From positions 48,283-112,282 of the forward strand of contig NZ_JACJMB010000006.1 in the NCBI RefSeq assembly GCF_016902615.1: 64,000 nt of DNA. The letters run 5' to 3'. Positions 28,141-37,601 of this stretch are shown here, in pieces (position 1 is the stretch's first letter; each line of letters starts with the position of its first letter). Made by a program: the position numbers and the translations under genes. The notes under the pieces are model-generated. The model saw nothing but the letters and a program-made list of their open reading frames with translations, made no database searches and was not told the origin of the DNA. The DNA is from Collinsella tanakaei (GTDB lineage: Bacteria > Actinomycetota > Coriobacteriia > Coriobacteriales > Coriobacteriaceae).

Positions 28141-28280
28141 GGAATACCTCCGTTCATGCACATCCAAGTATCGCACAGGCGCCAAAGCACCTCGCATATG
28201 GCGCCGCCACCGTGCAAAAGGACACAGTGCTAGACTCATACGGACACAAACGACCCCACTATTACGCAGGGAGACAACCC

Positions 28281-29015
28281 ATGGCGATCATCGACCTCGC
28301 GCAGGACCTCACGACCTTCGAGTACCCCAGCGCGGTCCGCTACAGCGAGGTCGGCCACCGCGGCCTCATGACGCTGCCTGCCGTCATCAACGCCTTCCAG
28401 GATTGCAGCACCTTCCAGTCGGAGGCGCTCGGCGTCGGCATGGCCTGGCTCAAGCACGTGCAGCGCGCCTGGGTGCTCACCCACTGGCATATCATCATCG
28501 ACCGGTACCCGTCGCTGTGCGAGGAGATCTCGGTCGGCACCTTCGCGACGAGATTCCGCGGCTTTTCCGCCCATCGCAACTTCTACCTCAAGGACGGCAG
28601 CGGAAGCCTCATCGCCCGCGCGAGCTCCACCTGGGCCTTCATCGACCTCACGACCGGCAAGCCCATCCGCCCCACCGCCGAGCACGTCGCGCCCTACGGC
28701 ACTCATGAGCCGCTCGATATGCCTGCTGAGAGCCGCCGCATCCGCGTGCCCGAGCATCTCGAGCCCGGCGAGCCCATCTCCGTGCGTCGCGGCCTCATCG
28801 ACACGAACGAGCACGTCAACAACTGCCAGTACGTGCAGATGGCGATCGAGATGCTCCCCCGGGAGACCGCGCCGCGGGCCGTGCGCGTCGATTTCAGGCG
28901 CGCCGCCGTGCTCGGCGACGTCATCTACCCCGCGATCGCCCAGGAGGAAGAGCGCACCGTCGTGACCCTGAGCGACGCCGATGGCGATACCTACGCCGTC
29001 GTCGAGCTGAGCTAG
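28281..29015 (+). CDS. Acyl-ACP thioesterase (FatA/FatB type)
   Basis: A 244-residue double-hotdog thioesterase that would release free fatty acids from acyl-ACP. The first hotdog has FEYPSAVRYSEVGHRGLM; the second contains LIDTNEHVNNCQYVQM, which provides the conserved Asn and His catalytic pair of the plant and bacterial FatA/FatB family. Length is typical of the bacterial type. CAGGGAG precedes the ATG at 28281. With the fatty-acid kinase, PlsX and ACP genes nearby, it could help set acyl chain length or supply fatty acid for recycling. Confidence 0.87.
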   Translation: MAIIDLAQDLTTFEYPSAVRYSEVGHRGLMTLPAVINAFQDCSTFQSEALGVGMAWLKHVQRAWVLTHWHIIIDRYPSLCEEISVGTFATRFRGFSAHRNFYLKDGSGSLIARASSTWAFIDLTTGKPIRPTAEHVAPYGTHEPLDMPAESRRIRVPEHLEPGEPISVRRGLIDTNEHVNNCQYVQMAIEMLPRETAPRAVRVDFRRAAVLGDVIYPAIAQEEERTVVTLSDADGDTYAVVELS

Positions 29016-29023
29016 CGCCCCCA

Positions 29024-29527
29024 TCACGACCTGAACAGGCAATGCGCGTCCCCGTGGCGCAGGCGCGCCCGGTACTCGTCGACAAGCGCCATGCGCTCCC
29101 GCGTGGTCTCCGAGAGATCCTGCGGAAGCTCGCCGCGGTAGAACCAGCCGACCTCGAGGCTCTCCTCATCCCCCACGCGCGCCGCCTCGGCACCCGCCTT
29201 CGCATGGCAGCAGAACAGCAGCTCAAGATACTGGACCTTGTCGCCGTTCGCGTAGGTGATCATGCGCGGATCGGCCACCACGCTCACAAGTTCGTCCGGC
29301 TCGATGGCGACGCCGGTCTCCTCGAGCGCCTCGCGCACGATGGTCTCCGCTGGCTGCTCGCCGGGCTCGTTGATACCCGAGACGAGCGCCCACCGACCCG
29401 TGTCGGAGCGCCGGCCCAGCAACACGCGCCCGCGGTCGTCCTCGATGTAGCCGGTGACCCCGATGAGCCACAGCGGGTCGTGGCCGATCTTCTCGCGCAG
29501 TCGGATGATGAACTCAGGCGTCGGCAT
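29024..29527 (-). CDS. Nudix hydrolase
   Basis: A 167-residue single-domain Nudix protein. The complete Nudix box GINEPGEQPAETIVREALEE lies in the middle (about residues 56-78). The N-terminus carries PLWLIGVTGYIEDDRGRVLL, and there is no additional domain. Substrate cannot be deduced; 8-oxo-dGTPase or nucleoside diphosphate activities are common in this size class. The start at 29527 follows GAGGGG. It converges on the thioesterase gene with an 8-bp gap. Confidence 0.85.
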   Translation of the reverse strand: MPTPEFIIRLREKIGHDPLWLIGVTGYIEDDRGRVLLGRRSDTGRWALVSGINEPGEQPAETIVREALEETGVAIEPDELVSVVADPRMITYANGDKVQYLELLFCCHAKAGAEAARVGDEESLEVGWFYRGELPQDLSETTRERMALVDEYRARLRHGDAHCLFRS

Positions 29528-29760
29528 GGCAATCCCCTCGCATTCGTGCAATCACGTGGCGCTCTTCGCATCGTAGCGCTTATACCCTGCCGCAAGGCCT
29601 TCCCTGCGCACGCGTCATCGAAAGGTACCCGAGCCCGGCCTTGCATGCCCTCGCGCGCAACGCCGCGCGCGAGGCCGCAGGGTCATTCGCATCATGCGAT
29701 AATCAAGCGAGCGGGCACCCTGCAGCGGCGTCCGCGCACATCACGACATCGGGAGGCATC

Positions 29761-30381
29761 ATGGTGAACATCGAGCACGTCATCTTCGATATGGGCAGCG
29801 TTCTCATGACCTTCGACGGCCCCGCGTTCTCGCAGGCCTTTACCGAAAACGAAGAGGACGCGAACCTGCTGCAGGACGCCCTCTTCGGCCGCCCCGAGTG
29901 GGCGCTGCTCGACGCCGGCGCCATCGACCACGCGACGATGCTGCGCATCGCCAAAGCGCATCTCGCACCCCGCCTGCACCCCGCGCTCGAGGCGTGCTTC
30001 GAGCAGTGGCCCGAGCACTCCGAACCCCTCGCGGGGGTATGCGAGCTCGCGCAGAAGCTCGTGGATGCCGGCATCGACATCTACCTGCTGTCGAATGCGT
30101 CGACCACCATCGACCGCCAAATCGGGCGCTGCCCGGTGAACGACCTGTTCGCGGGACGCGTGGTGTCGAGCTTCGAGCATATGATGAAACCAGATCCCGC
30201 CATCTACCGGCTGCTGTGCGAGCGCTATGGGCTTCATGCCGGCTCCTGCCTGTTCATCGATGACAACGCCGACAACTGCACGGGCGCCGAGGTGGCAGGC
30301 ATGCAGTCGTACCGCTTCGATGGCGACCTCGGCGCACTTGAGCGCACCCTTGCCTCACGCATATCCCTCCTGCGCCCCTGA
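29761..30381 (+). CDS. HAD-superfamily hydrolase (YihX-like)
   Basis: A 206-residue HAD phosphatase with a helical cap of subclass IA. Motif I is FDMGSVLM, with the nucleophile Asp present but Gly in place of the second Asp, as in E. coli YihX (a glucose-1-phosphatase). Motif II is LLSNAS, motif III has the Lys in MMKPDPAIY, and motif IV is FIDDNADN. It starts at 29761 with GGGAGG upstream. A glucose-1-phosphatase role would fit a glycogen-storing organism but is only an analogy. Confidence 0.84.
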   Translation: MVNIEHVIFDMGSVLMTFDGPAFSQAFTENEEDANLLQDALFGRPEWALLDAGAIDHATMLRIAKAHLAPRLHPALEACFEQWPEHSEPLAGVCELAQKLVDAGIDIYLLSNASTTIDRQIGRCPVNDLFAGRVVSSFEHMMKPDPAIYRLLCERYGLHAGSCLFIDDNADNCTGAEVAGMQSYRFDGDLGALERTLASRISLLRP

Positions 30382-30468
30382 CGACGAAAGCGGGCGGGCG
30401 CGGCGGGCGCGTTCGCGGCGCATTCGGTCTATCATGGACCAATAGGCTACCTTACGACTATCAAAGAA

Positions 30469-31728
30469 ATGAGATACCGCATGTTCCGAGTTCCCTGTCA
30501 CCCGCAGCGCAGCATCACTGCCTGTCTTGTTGCCATCGCCTGCACCCTGGCGGTAACTGGATGCACCGGAAACCCTGCCGCTTCCGGCACTGCAGCCGGA
30601 TCGGCCATGGCAACGAACGGGAGCGCGGCTGTCATTTCAGCCCAGCCCGCGTCATACGACCCAGAGTTTCGCACCATCGACCTCGGGTGCGATCTCGCCC
30701 ATACCGGCCGGATGCAGCTCGACTACGCGAAGAACTTCACGGTCGATGAGTTCGAGGGCGGCGTTCGCCTTGTCTGCGAGGCGAACGGCGAGCGCTTCCT
30801 CGTCGTTCCCGCCGGCGCCAGCGCACCGGATGGGCTGGATCCCGATATCGCCGTCATTCAGCAGCCGCTCGACAGCGTCTACCTCGTCTCGACCGGCATG
30901 ATCTGCCTGATCGACGAGGTCGGCGCTCTCGATGCGGTCACGGTCTCCTCCGTCTCTGCCGAAGACAGCCCGAACGCGGACCTCACCGCCGCGCTCGAGG
31001 ACGGGCGCACCGACTTCGGCGGTAAATACAGCGCCCCCGATTTCGAGCTCATCGCCGAGCGCGGCTGCACGCTCGCCATCGAGAACACGAAGATCAACCA
31101 CGCCCCCGAGGTGAAGCAGAAGCTCCAGGACCTGGGGGTCACGGTGCTCACCGAGCTGTCGAGCTCGGAACCGGAGGTGCTCGGCCGCCTCGAGTGGATG
31201 AAGCTCATGGGCGTCCTGTTCGGCCGCGAGGACGAGGCGAACGCGCGCTTCGACGAGATCGCCCAGCGCGTCTGGGCCGTCGCCGACCAGGCGCCGACCG
31301 GCAAGACGGTCGCGTTCTTCTACATCAACGACGACGGTGCCGCCGTGACGCGCCGGTCGACCGACTACTTCGCCCAGATGATCCAGCTCGCCGGTGGCGA
31401 CCCCATCTCCTTCGACCCGGATGCCGAGGCAGAAGGGTCCTCATCGATCCAGGCGGTCATCGACCTCGAGACGTTCTATGCCCAGGCGAAGGACGCCGAC
31501 GTCATCATCTACAACACGACGGTCGACACCTCTGTGAAAAGCATCGCGGACCTCACGGCGAAAAACCCGCTGTTCGCCGACTTCCGGGCCGTCCAAGACG
31601 GCGAGGTCTACGCCTGCGATGAGAACATGTACCAGGCCATGACCGATATGGATGCCATCTTAGAGGACCTGCGCTGCGCGCTTACCGGGTCAGGCGAGTC
31701 CGCAGGCTTCATCTGGAAGTTGGACTAG
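30469..31728 (+). CDS. ABC transporter substrate-binding lipoprotein (iron/cobalamin class)
   Basis: A 419-residue extracytoplasmic binding protein with a lipoprotein signal peptide; the lipobox is AVTGC with Cys32 as the lipidated residue. The mature part has the two-lobe, long-helix organisation of class III binding proteins (BtuF/FhuD-like), with segments such as PTGKTVAFFYINDDGA and DADVIIYNTTVD in the C-terminal lobe. It is followed after five bases by a FecCD-type permease and an ATPase, so the set imports a metal-chelate, heme or corrinoid; which one is not evident. Two start codons (30469 and 30481) are possible, neither with a strong ribosome site. Confidence 0.87.
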   Translation: MRYRMFRVPCHPQRSITACLVAIACTLAVTGCTGNPAASGTAAGSAMATNGSAAVISAQPASYDPEFRTIDLGCDLAHTGRMQLDYAKNFTVDEFEGGVRLVCEANGERFLVVPAGASAPDGLDPDIAVIQQPLDSVYLVSTGMICLIDEVGALDAVTVSSVSAEDSPNADLTAALEDGRTDFGGKYSAPDFELIAERGCTLAIENTKINHAPEVKQKLQDLGVTVLTELSSSEPEVLGRLEWMKLMGVLFGREDEANARFDEIAQRVWAVADQAPTGKTVAFFYINDDGAAVTRRSTDYFAQMIQLAGGDPISFDPDAEAEGSSSIQAVIDLETFYAQAKDADVIIYNTTVDTSVKSIADLTAKNPLFADFRAVQDGEVYACDENMYQAMTDMDAILEDLRCALTGSGESAGFIWKLD

Positions 31729-31733
31729 CGCCG

Positions 31734-32783
31734 ATGGGGCGCACCGAGGCGCACAGGACCGCACGCACGGTCGACGCCCGTGCCGCGCGCGCGATGGTCG
31801 TGTGCGCGGCCCTCGTGGCAGCACTCGCGCTCCTCGCGCTCATGAGCCTATGCATCGGCAGCGCGTCTATCGAGCTTCCCGATATCTGGCGCCTCATCGC
31901 CGCCGGCCCCGCCAGCTCGACCGAATCGTGCATCATCTGGGATATCCGCCTGCCGCGCATCGTCACCTCGATCCTGCTCGGCGGCGCGCTGTCCCTGTCC
32001 GGCATGCTGCTCCAGACCTTTTTCAACAACCCCATCGCCGACCCGTTCGTCCTCGGCATCTCGTCGGGCGCACGCTTCACGGTCGCCCTCACCATGATCG
32101 TCGTCCTCGGCGCGAACGGGATCATGGGGCCCTGGATGTCGGTCGCCGCCGCGCTCACGGGCTCGCTTGCGACCATGGCCCTCGTTCTGCTCATCGCCCG
32201 CCGCGTGCGCACGCAGAGCATGCTCATCGTCGCCGGCGTCATGGTCGGCTACATCTGCTCGGCCGCAACGAACTTCCTCATCGCCTTCGCCGACGACCAG
32301 AGCATCGTCAACCTGCAGAACTGGTCGCAGGGCAGCTTCTCGGGGTCGCGCTGGTCTGACGCCGTCCTAATCGCCGTGTTCGTCGTGGCCGCTTTGGGCG
32401 TCGTGCTCGCGCTGTCGAAGCCGCTTGGCGCCTACCAGCTCGAAGAGACCTACGCGCGCAGCGTCGGCGTGAACGTGCTTGCCCTGCGACTGGCCATCGT
32501 GCTTATCTCGAGCCTGCTTTCCGCCTGCGTCGTGGCCTTCGCCGGACCCGTCTCCTTCGTGGGAATCGCCGCTCCGCACATCGCGAAGCTGCTCTGCGGC
32601 ACATCGCGCCCCCTGCTCGTCACGCCGGCGTGCTTTTTGACGGGAGCGGTGTTCTGCTGCGGCTGCGACCTGATCGCGCGCACCCTGTTCTCCCCCGTCG
32701 AGCTGTCGGTCAGCGCCGTAACCGCCGTGTTCGGCGCCCCCATCGTCATCGCCCTCATGCTCAAGCGGAAGGGGATGCGATGA
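31734..32783 (+). CDS. FecCD-family ABC transporter permease
   Basis: A 349-residue permease with about ten membrane segments. Family landmarks are IRLPRIVTSILLGGALSLSG, NNPIADPFVLGISSGA, and, near the end, GPVSFVGIAAPHIAKLL, which couples to the ATPase. It overlaps the ATPase gene by four bases (ATGA at 32780-32783). It forms an operon with the binding protein and the ATPase for siderophore, heme or cobalamin uptake. Confidence 0.93.
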   Translation: MGRTEAHRTARTVDARAARAMVVCAALVAALALLALMSLCIGSASIELPDIWRLIAAGPASSTESCIIWDIRLPRIVTSILLGGALSLSGMLLQTFFNNPIADPFVLGISSGARFTVALTMIVVLGANGIMGPWMSVAAALTGSLATMALVLLIARRVRTQSMLIVAGVMVGYICSAATNFLIAFADDQSIVNLQNWSQGSFSGSRWSDAVLIAVFVVAALGVVLALSKPLGAYQLEETYARSVGVNVLALRLAIVLISSLLSACVVAFAGPVSFVGIAAPHIAKLLCGTSRPLLVTPACFLTGAVFCCGCDLIARTLFSPVELSVSAVTAVFGAPIVIALMLKRKGMR

Positions 32784-33937
32784 TGGGACCCGACCGCACG
32801 TACGACACGAGCCGCCCCGCCGCCCTCGAGCTTGATGGGGTATCCGTGGGCCATGGGCGCCATGCGCTCGTGCGCCACATCTCCTTCGCGCTCGCGTCCG
32901 GCGAGGTCATGGCCCTGATCGGCCCCAACGGGTCGGGCAAGACGACGATCTTGAAGACCATCGCCGGCCAGCTCGCCCCGCTCGCGGGCACCATCGCCCT
33001 CGGCGGCAGAGACCTGCGCACCCTTCCCGCGGCCACGCGCGCCCGCCGGCTCGCTGCCCTGTTCACCGCACGGCCCCGCACCGAGCTTCTATCCTGTAAG
33101 GACGTCGTCGACGCGGGGCGCTACCCCTACACCGGGCGGCTCGGCATCCTGTCGGAGGCCGACGAGGCCTGCGTGCGCGCCGCCATGGAGGCAACCGGCA
33201 CATGGGAGTTACGCAACCGAGATTTCGCCCACATGAGCGACGGGCAGCGTCAACGCGCCCTCATCGCACGGTCGCTGAGCCAAGATCCCGACGTGCTCAT
33301 CCTCGATGAGCCGACGTCGTATCTCGACATCCAGGCCCAGCTCGACATGCTCCGGCTCCTGCGCGAGCGCGCCCGCGCGCGCGGCATGGCGGTGCTGTGC
33401 TCGCTGCATGAGATAGATCTGGCCAGCAAGGCGGCGGACCGCGTCATATGCGTACACGACGGCACGGCATCTGCCGCAGCCGCACCGGACGAGGCGTTCA
33501 CAGCCGCGCGCATCGAGGCGCTCTACGGCCTGCGGGAGGCGGCATACCTTCCCGCCTTCGGCAGCTTCGAGATGGATCGCCGCGAAGGGGCGCCCCGGGT
33601 CTTCGTCATCGCCGGCGGCACCGCCGGTGTCGATACGTTTCGCGCCCTGCAGCGTGCGGATATCCCCTTCGCGACCGGTGTGCTTTCGCCCGATGACGCC
33701 GACGGCATGCTCGCCCGGAGCCTCGCTGCCCGCGCGATATTCTCAGAACCGTTCGAGCCCGTCGGGCGCGAACAGGTCGAACGGGCACGAGAGGTGCTCG
33801 GACGCTGCGAGGCGCTCATCTGCTGCGTGGAACGCTTCGGCACCGTGAACGCAGCGAATGAGGGGTTGCTCGAGTTCGCGAAGGCGCACGGCATCCCCTG
33901 CTACCGCTCGGCCGCACACTACCTCGCGCATCGCTGA
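32780..33937 (+). CDS. FecE/BtuD-type ABC ATPase with an extra C-terminal domain
   Basis: A 385-residue protein. Residues about 15-255 form the ATPase: Walker A IGPNGSGKTT (47-56), a signature written MSDGQRQRA instead of LSGGQ, Walker B VLILDEPTSYLD, and an H-loop LHEIDLA. Residues about 262-385 make an additional domain of alternating strands and helices (RVFVIAGGTAGVDTFRALQ, EALICCVERFGTVN), which looks like a Rossmann-type fold and is not part of the standard 255-270 residue importer ATPase. Its role is unknown. The start at 32780 overlaps the permease stop and follows GGAAGGGG. Confidence 0.9.
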   Translation: MMGPDRTYDTSRPAALELDGVSVGHGRHALVRHISFALASGEVMALIGPNGSGKTTILKTIAGQLAPLAGTIALGGRDLRTLPAATRARRLAALFTARPRTELLSCKDVVDAGRYPYTGRLGILSEADEACVRAAMEATGTWELRNRDFAHMSDGQRQRALIARSLSQDPDVLILDEPTSYLDIQAQLDMLRLLRERARARGMAVLCSLHEIDLASKAADRVICVHDGTASAAAAPDEAFTAARIEALYGLREAAYLPAFGSFEMDRREGAPRVFVIAGGTAGVDTFRALQRADIPFATGVLSPDDADGMLARSLAARAIFSEPFEPVGREQVERAREVLGRCEALICCVERFGTVNAANEGLLEFAKAHGIPCYRSAAHYLAHR

Positions 33938-34159
33938 GGGGCCGCATCGGCTCACGCATGCCGCCAACCGGGCTTCGCGCGCAGCCGTATCAACCGGCAT
34001 TCATGCCTTGATGACTGCATACGTTTCCACGTCGCTTCACGCGCGCGGAGGCACCCGGTATCATAAGCGCGCATGGCGCGCCGCAGCGCACGCGGAATGT
34101 CCATCTATCCGCCCAGAGGACACCCCCCCTGAGGTCCATGCACCATACGGGTGAGGTCG

Positions 34160-34957
34160 CTAGCCGAGATCATCCCCGCGCGCAGCGGCCACGAAGCTCT
34201 TCCAGAGGTTGAAATCGGTCGGGAGGCTTCGCCATGTGTACTCAGGGTGCCACTGCACGCCCAAGCAGAAGCGCTCGGAGGGAACCTCGATGCCCTCGGG
34301 AACGCCGTCCGTGGCACGGGCCACCAGCTCGACCCCGCGCCCCAACGTATCGACGCAGCAATGGTGGCTCGAATTCACCTGAATCGACGTGGCGCCACCG
34401 ACCGCCCGGTAAAGCAGCGACCCCTCCTTCACCTCGACGGGATGCGCCGGGTCGGAGAGGATCGGCGCATGACGCCAGAGGACCATGCCGTCGGCAGGCG
34501 TCATCCCGGGGACATCCATGCAGAGCGTGCCGCCGAGGGCGACGTTCAGGATCTGCGCGCCTCGGCACGTCGCGAACAGCGGCTTATGGGCAGCGAGCGC
34601 CGCGCGGACGAGCTTCATCTCGAAACGGTCGCGCGGCGGGCACAGCAGCGCGGCGTCATACGGGCCCTCGTCGCCCCAGAGCTTCGGGTCGACGTCCTGC
34701 CCACCGGGGATGGCGATGCCACCTGCCATGTCGACCATGCGCGCGAGCACATCATCGTCCTCGGTCAGCGGCATCATGAACGGCAGGCCGCCGGCAGCAA
34801 GGATCGCATCGAGAAACACGGTCGCCGCAGCCTCCTCCGGCGCCAGTTTCTCGGGCATCTTGAGGCACGGCGCGGTAACCTCGAGCCGCGGTGCCACCAA
34901 GATGAGCGGGCGATCGGAAGTTGCGCGCAGCGAGGCTGCCTTCTCAACATCTGCCAT
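34160..34957 (-). CDS. Gamma-glutamyl-gamma-aminobutyrate hydrolase family (class I GATase-like)
   Basis: A 265-residue peptidase C26/PuuD-type enzyme. The nucleophile elbow is FATCRGAQILN with Cys as nucleophile, and the catalytic His/Glu pair is in GVQWHPEYT. Family activity is hydrolysis of gamma-glutamyl amides such as gamma-glutamyl-GABA; no other putrescine-pathway gene is nearby. The start at 34957 is preceded by AAGGGA at about ten bases; a TTG at 34963 is possible. It sits upstream of a polar amino-acid importer on the same strand, so it could be functionally linked to glutamate or glutamine use. Confidence 0.87.
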   Translation of the reverse strand: MADVEKAASLRATSDRPLILVAPRLEVTAPCLKMPEKLAPEEAAATVFLDAILAAGGLPFMMPLTEDDDVLARMVDMAGGIAIPGGQDVDPKLWGDEGPYDAALLCPPRDRFEMKLVRAALAAHKPLFATCRGAQILNVALGGTLCMDVPGMTPADGMVLWRHAPILSDPAHPVEVKEGSLLYRAVGGATSIQVNSSHHCCVDTLGRGVELVARATDGVPEGIEVPSERFCLGVQWHPEYTWRSLPTDFNLWKSFVAAARGDDLG

Positions 34958-35215
34958 GGGCAAGAAATCCCTTCATCCAGATATGTTTTTGCAAGCGAAA
35001 CAATAGCGCGAAGACAGGAAGATGGAAAGCATCGTACGACCCGTTCCCATAATCCTGCACTCGAGGGCATGCTCAAGCATTCCCGAGAAAAACCTCCGAC
35101 GGCAGGCGTTCGACGCCAAGGCGCGCGGATGCCACGGCATTCAGCTGCCGCAGCGCGCACCCGCAGGCGCCCGACACGACATCGCCAGATGCGGGATGCT
35201 TCTGTCGGCGCTTCC

Positions 35216-35974
35216 CTAGTGCCCCTTGATGGAGTTCAGGAAGTCCTGGGCGCGCTTGGTCTTCGGATGATCGAAAAACTCGTCGGGAGCGCCCTGTTCG
35301 ACGATTTGGCCATCAGCCATGAAGACGACGCGGTCCGAGACGCGCCGCGCGAAGTTCATCTCGTGCGTCACGACGACCATCGTCATGCCGCCCCGCGCGA
35401 GCTCGACCATGACGTCGAGCACCTCGTTGATCATCTCGGGGTCGAGGGCGCTCGTCGGCTCATCGAACATCATGGCCTTCGGGTTCATGGCAAGGGAGCG
35501 GGCGATGGCCACGCGCTGCTGCTGTCCACCCGAAAGCTGAGCGGGAAGCTTGTTCGCCTGCTCCGCCACGCCGACGCGGGCGAGCAGCTCCATGGCGCGC
35601 GCCTCGGCCTCCTCGCGCTTCATGTGCAACACCTCGATGGGACCCATCGTCACGTTCTCGAGGATGGTCTTGTGCGCGAAAAGGTTGAACTGCTGGAACA
35701 CCATACCGAGCTCCGCGCGCATGGCTGCGAGCTCGCGGCCCTCGCTCGGCAGCGGCTTGCCCTCAATCAGAACCTCGCCCGAATCGATGGTCTCCAGGCG
35801 GTTGATCGTGCGGCACATCGTCGACTTGCCCGAACCGGAGGGGCCGATCACCACAAGCACCTCGCCGCGGGCGATTTTGAGGTTGATATCGCGCAGAACG
35901 TGCAGGTCGCCGTAATGCTTATCAACATGGCGCAGCTCGATGACGGGGGTCTCGTCAACATGCTCCATAGTCAT
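35216..35974 (-). CDS. Polar amino-acid ABC transporter ATPase (GlnQ/GluA type)
   Basis: A 252-residue ATPase with Walker [20 protein letters not shown], the family-specific [16 protein letters not shown], signature [16 protein letters not shown], Walker [14 protein letters not shown], and the H-loop VTHEM. These features place it in the polar amino-acid (glutamate/glutamine/aspartate) subfamily. It is the last gene of a four-gene operon (binding protein, two permeases, ATPase). The ATG at 35974 has AAGGGA upstream. Confidence 0.94.
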   Translation of the reverse strand: MTMEHVDETPVIELRHVDKHYGDLHVLRDINLKIARGEVLVVIGPSGSGKSTMCRTINRLETIDSGEVLIEGKPLPSEGRELAAMRAELGMVFQQFNLFAHKTILENVTMGPIEVLHMKREEAEARAMELLARVGVAEQANKLPAQLSGGQQQRVAIARSLAMNPKAMMFDEPTSALDPEMINEVLDVMVELARGGMTMVVVTHEMNFARRVSDRVVFMADGQIVEQGAPDEFFDHPKTKRAQDFLNSIKGH

Positions 35975-35994
35975 AGGTCCGATCCCTTCAGTCG

Positions 35995-36825
35995 CTAACG
36001 GATGATCTTCACGCCCAGGCGCTCGGCCACGAGCGCAGAGAGCTTGTTGATGGCAAAGTTCACGAGGATGTACACCACGGCGACCGTGAAATACATCGAT
36101 ACGAGCGCGTCGTAGTTCGTGATGAGCACGCGGGCGTTCTGCATGAGGTCCGGATAGCTCACGACGTAGGCCAGCGTGGTGTCCTTGACCACGACGACGA
36201 GCTGCGAGATGAGCGAGGGGATCACGAAGCGGATGGCCTGCGGCAACACGATCTTCATCATGATGCGCCCCGGGCGCATGCCGAGCGACAGCGCGGCCTC
36301 GACCTGCCCTCTCGGCACGGCGTTCACGCCGGCGCGCAGCACCTCGGCAAGCACGCCTGACGCTGCGAGCGCGACCGGCAGCGTGATCATCCAGAACGAC
36401 GAGAGCCTGATGCCGTACTGCGGGACCACCAGGAAGAAGAAGTAGATGAGCAGCAGGCTCGGCACGCCGCGGAAGAAGTCGGTGACCACCCGGCAGACGG
36501 CGGCGACGGGCTTGATGCCGCTCGTGCGCCCGAGCATGAGGACGGCGCCGAGGACGAGCGCGATCACGCCGGCCGCGAGCGCCACCGAGATGGTGCCGCG
36601 GAATCCCTGCAGCAAGAAGCGCCAGGTCGTGGGCTGGGCGAGAAACGTCCAGTAGCGCGGCGCCAGCTGTCCGGTGATGTAGAACTGGCGGATGATGAGC
36701 CCGATGCCGACGATGACGAGCACCGCGGTGATCGCAGTGCCGATCGCGACGCGGCGACGGGTGCGCGGACCGGGCTGCTCGTAGAGGGCATCGCGGATGC
36801 TCAGCGGTTTCGCATGGTTGCTCAT
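35995..36825 (-). CDS. Polar amino-acid ABC transporter permease (GluD/HisM type)
   Basis: A 276-residue permease with a cytoplasmic N-terminus (about 25 residues) and five or six spans. The family loop is [20 protein letters not shown] followed by SLGM and IVLPQAIR, which contacts the ATPase. Its ATG overlaps the stop of the other permease (ATGA at 36822-36825), showing they are expressed together as a heterodimer. Confidence 0.93.
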   Translation of the reverse strand: MSNHAKPLSIRDALYEQPGPRTRRRVAIGTAITAVLVIVGIGLIIRQFYITGQLAPRYWTFLAQPTTWRFLLQGFRGTISVALAAGVIALVLGAVLMLGRTSGIKPVAAVCRVVTDFFRGVPSLLLIYFFFLVVPQYGIRLSSFWMITLPVALAASGVLAEVLRAGVNAVPRGQVEAALSLGMRPGRIMMKIVLPQAIRFVIPSLISQLVVVVKDTTLAYVVSYPDLMQNARVLITNYDALVSMYFTVAVVYILVNFAINKLSALVAERLGVKIIR

Positions 36826-37481
36826 CTGAGGATCCTCACCTTCTTGTCGAGACGGTTACCGATAAACGCGATCACCGCCGCCGTTCCGGCATATCCGATT
36901 GCGGCGATCAAAAACGCCAGGATGCCGCCGGTCGAGCGCGTGTTGATGTAGGACACGATGCCCGTGAGCTCATCGGGGGACATGGGAACCTGGGAGCCGA
37001 GCGAGGTCGAGAGCATGACGGCAATAAGGAGGTTCGTCATGGGAAGCACCGCCGAGCGCAGCGCTTGCGGGATGACGATCTTCCAGATGATCTGCCCGAA
37101 CGTCATCCCCAGCGAGCGGGCCGCCTCGATCTGGCCGACGCCGATGGTGTTGATGCCGCTCATGAAGTTCTCCGATCCGAACGCGGAGCCCATGAGGATG
37201 ACGGTCACGATCACGCACGTGGTGTAATCGAGCACGAGCCGCAGGTTGGGCAGGGCGTACACGATGATGATGAGCAGCGCCACGCCGGGGATGTTGCGAA
37301 ACACCTGGACGTAGAAGTCGCCCACCACGCGCAGCGGCCGCAAGGGCGACACGCGCATGACGGTGATGGCGATGGAGAGCACCATCACGAACGCAAAGGT
37401 GACCGTGGTCATCCACCATGTTGTCAAAAGGGCGGTCAGATAATCCTGACCGTACGTTGAAAGCAGCTCGGACAGTCCCAT
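36822..37481 (-). CDS. Polar amino-acid ABC transporter permease (GluC/HisQ type)
   Basis: A 219-residue permease with five or six spans; [20 protein letters not shown] is the conserved second region, and [20 protein letters not shown] with [10 protein letters not shown] is the ATPase-coupling loop. The start at 37481 (MGLSEL) has AGGAGG four bases upstream; an earlier in-frame start at 37499 is less likely. It pairs with the overlapping permease and the lipoprotein upstream. Confidence 0.92.
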   Translation of the reverse strand: MGLSELLSTYGQDYLTALLTTWWMTTVTFAFVMVLSIAITVMRVSPLRPLRVVGDFYVQVFRNIPGVALLIIIVYALPNLRLVLDYTTCVIVTVILMGSAFGSENFMSGINTIGVGQIEAARSLGMTFGQIIWKIVIPQALRSAVLPMTNLLIAVMLSTSLGSQVPMSPDELTGIVSYINTRSTGGILAFLIAAIGYAGTAAVIAFIGNRLDKKVRILR

Positions 37482-37601
37482 CCGACCTCCTAAACACATG
37501 GGGCCCGGTACACGACGCAGGCCCCAAGAAATCGCATACGTTTAGTTGCTGTGCGGGATGCGCAGATGACGGCGGGGCCGCCTCGAGCACCCGAAGACGG
37601 C

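Noticed and set aside
30410..30470. Cobalamin or other riboswitch in front of the iron/cobalamin-type importer
   Set aside because: The gap before 30469 is under 90 bp and lacks a B12 box or other recognisable riboswitch core.
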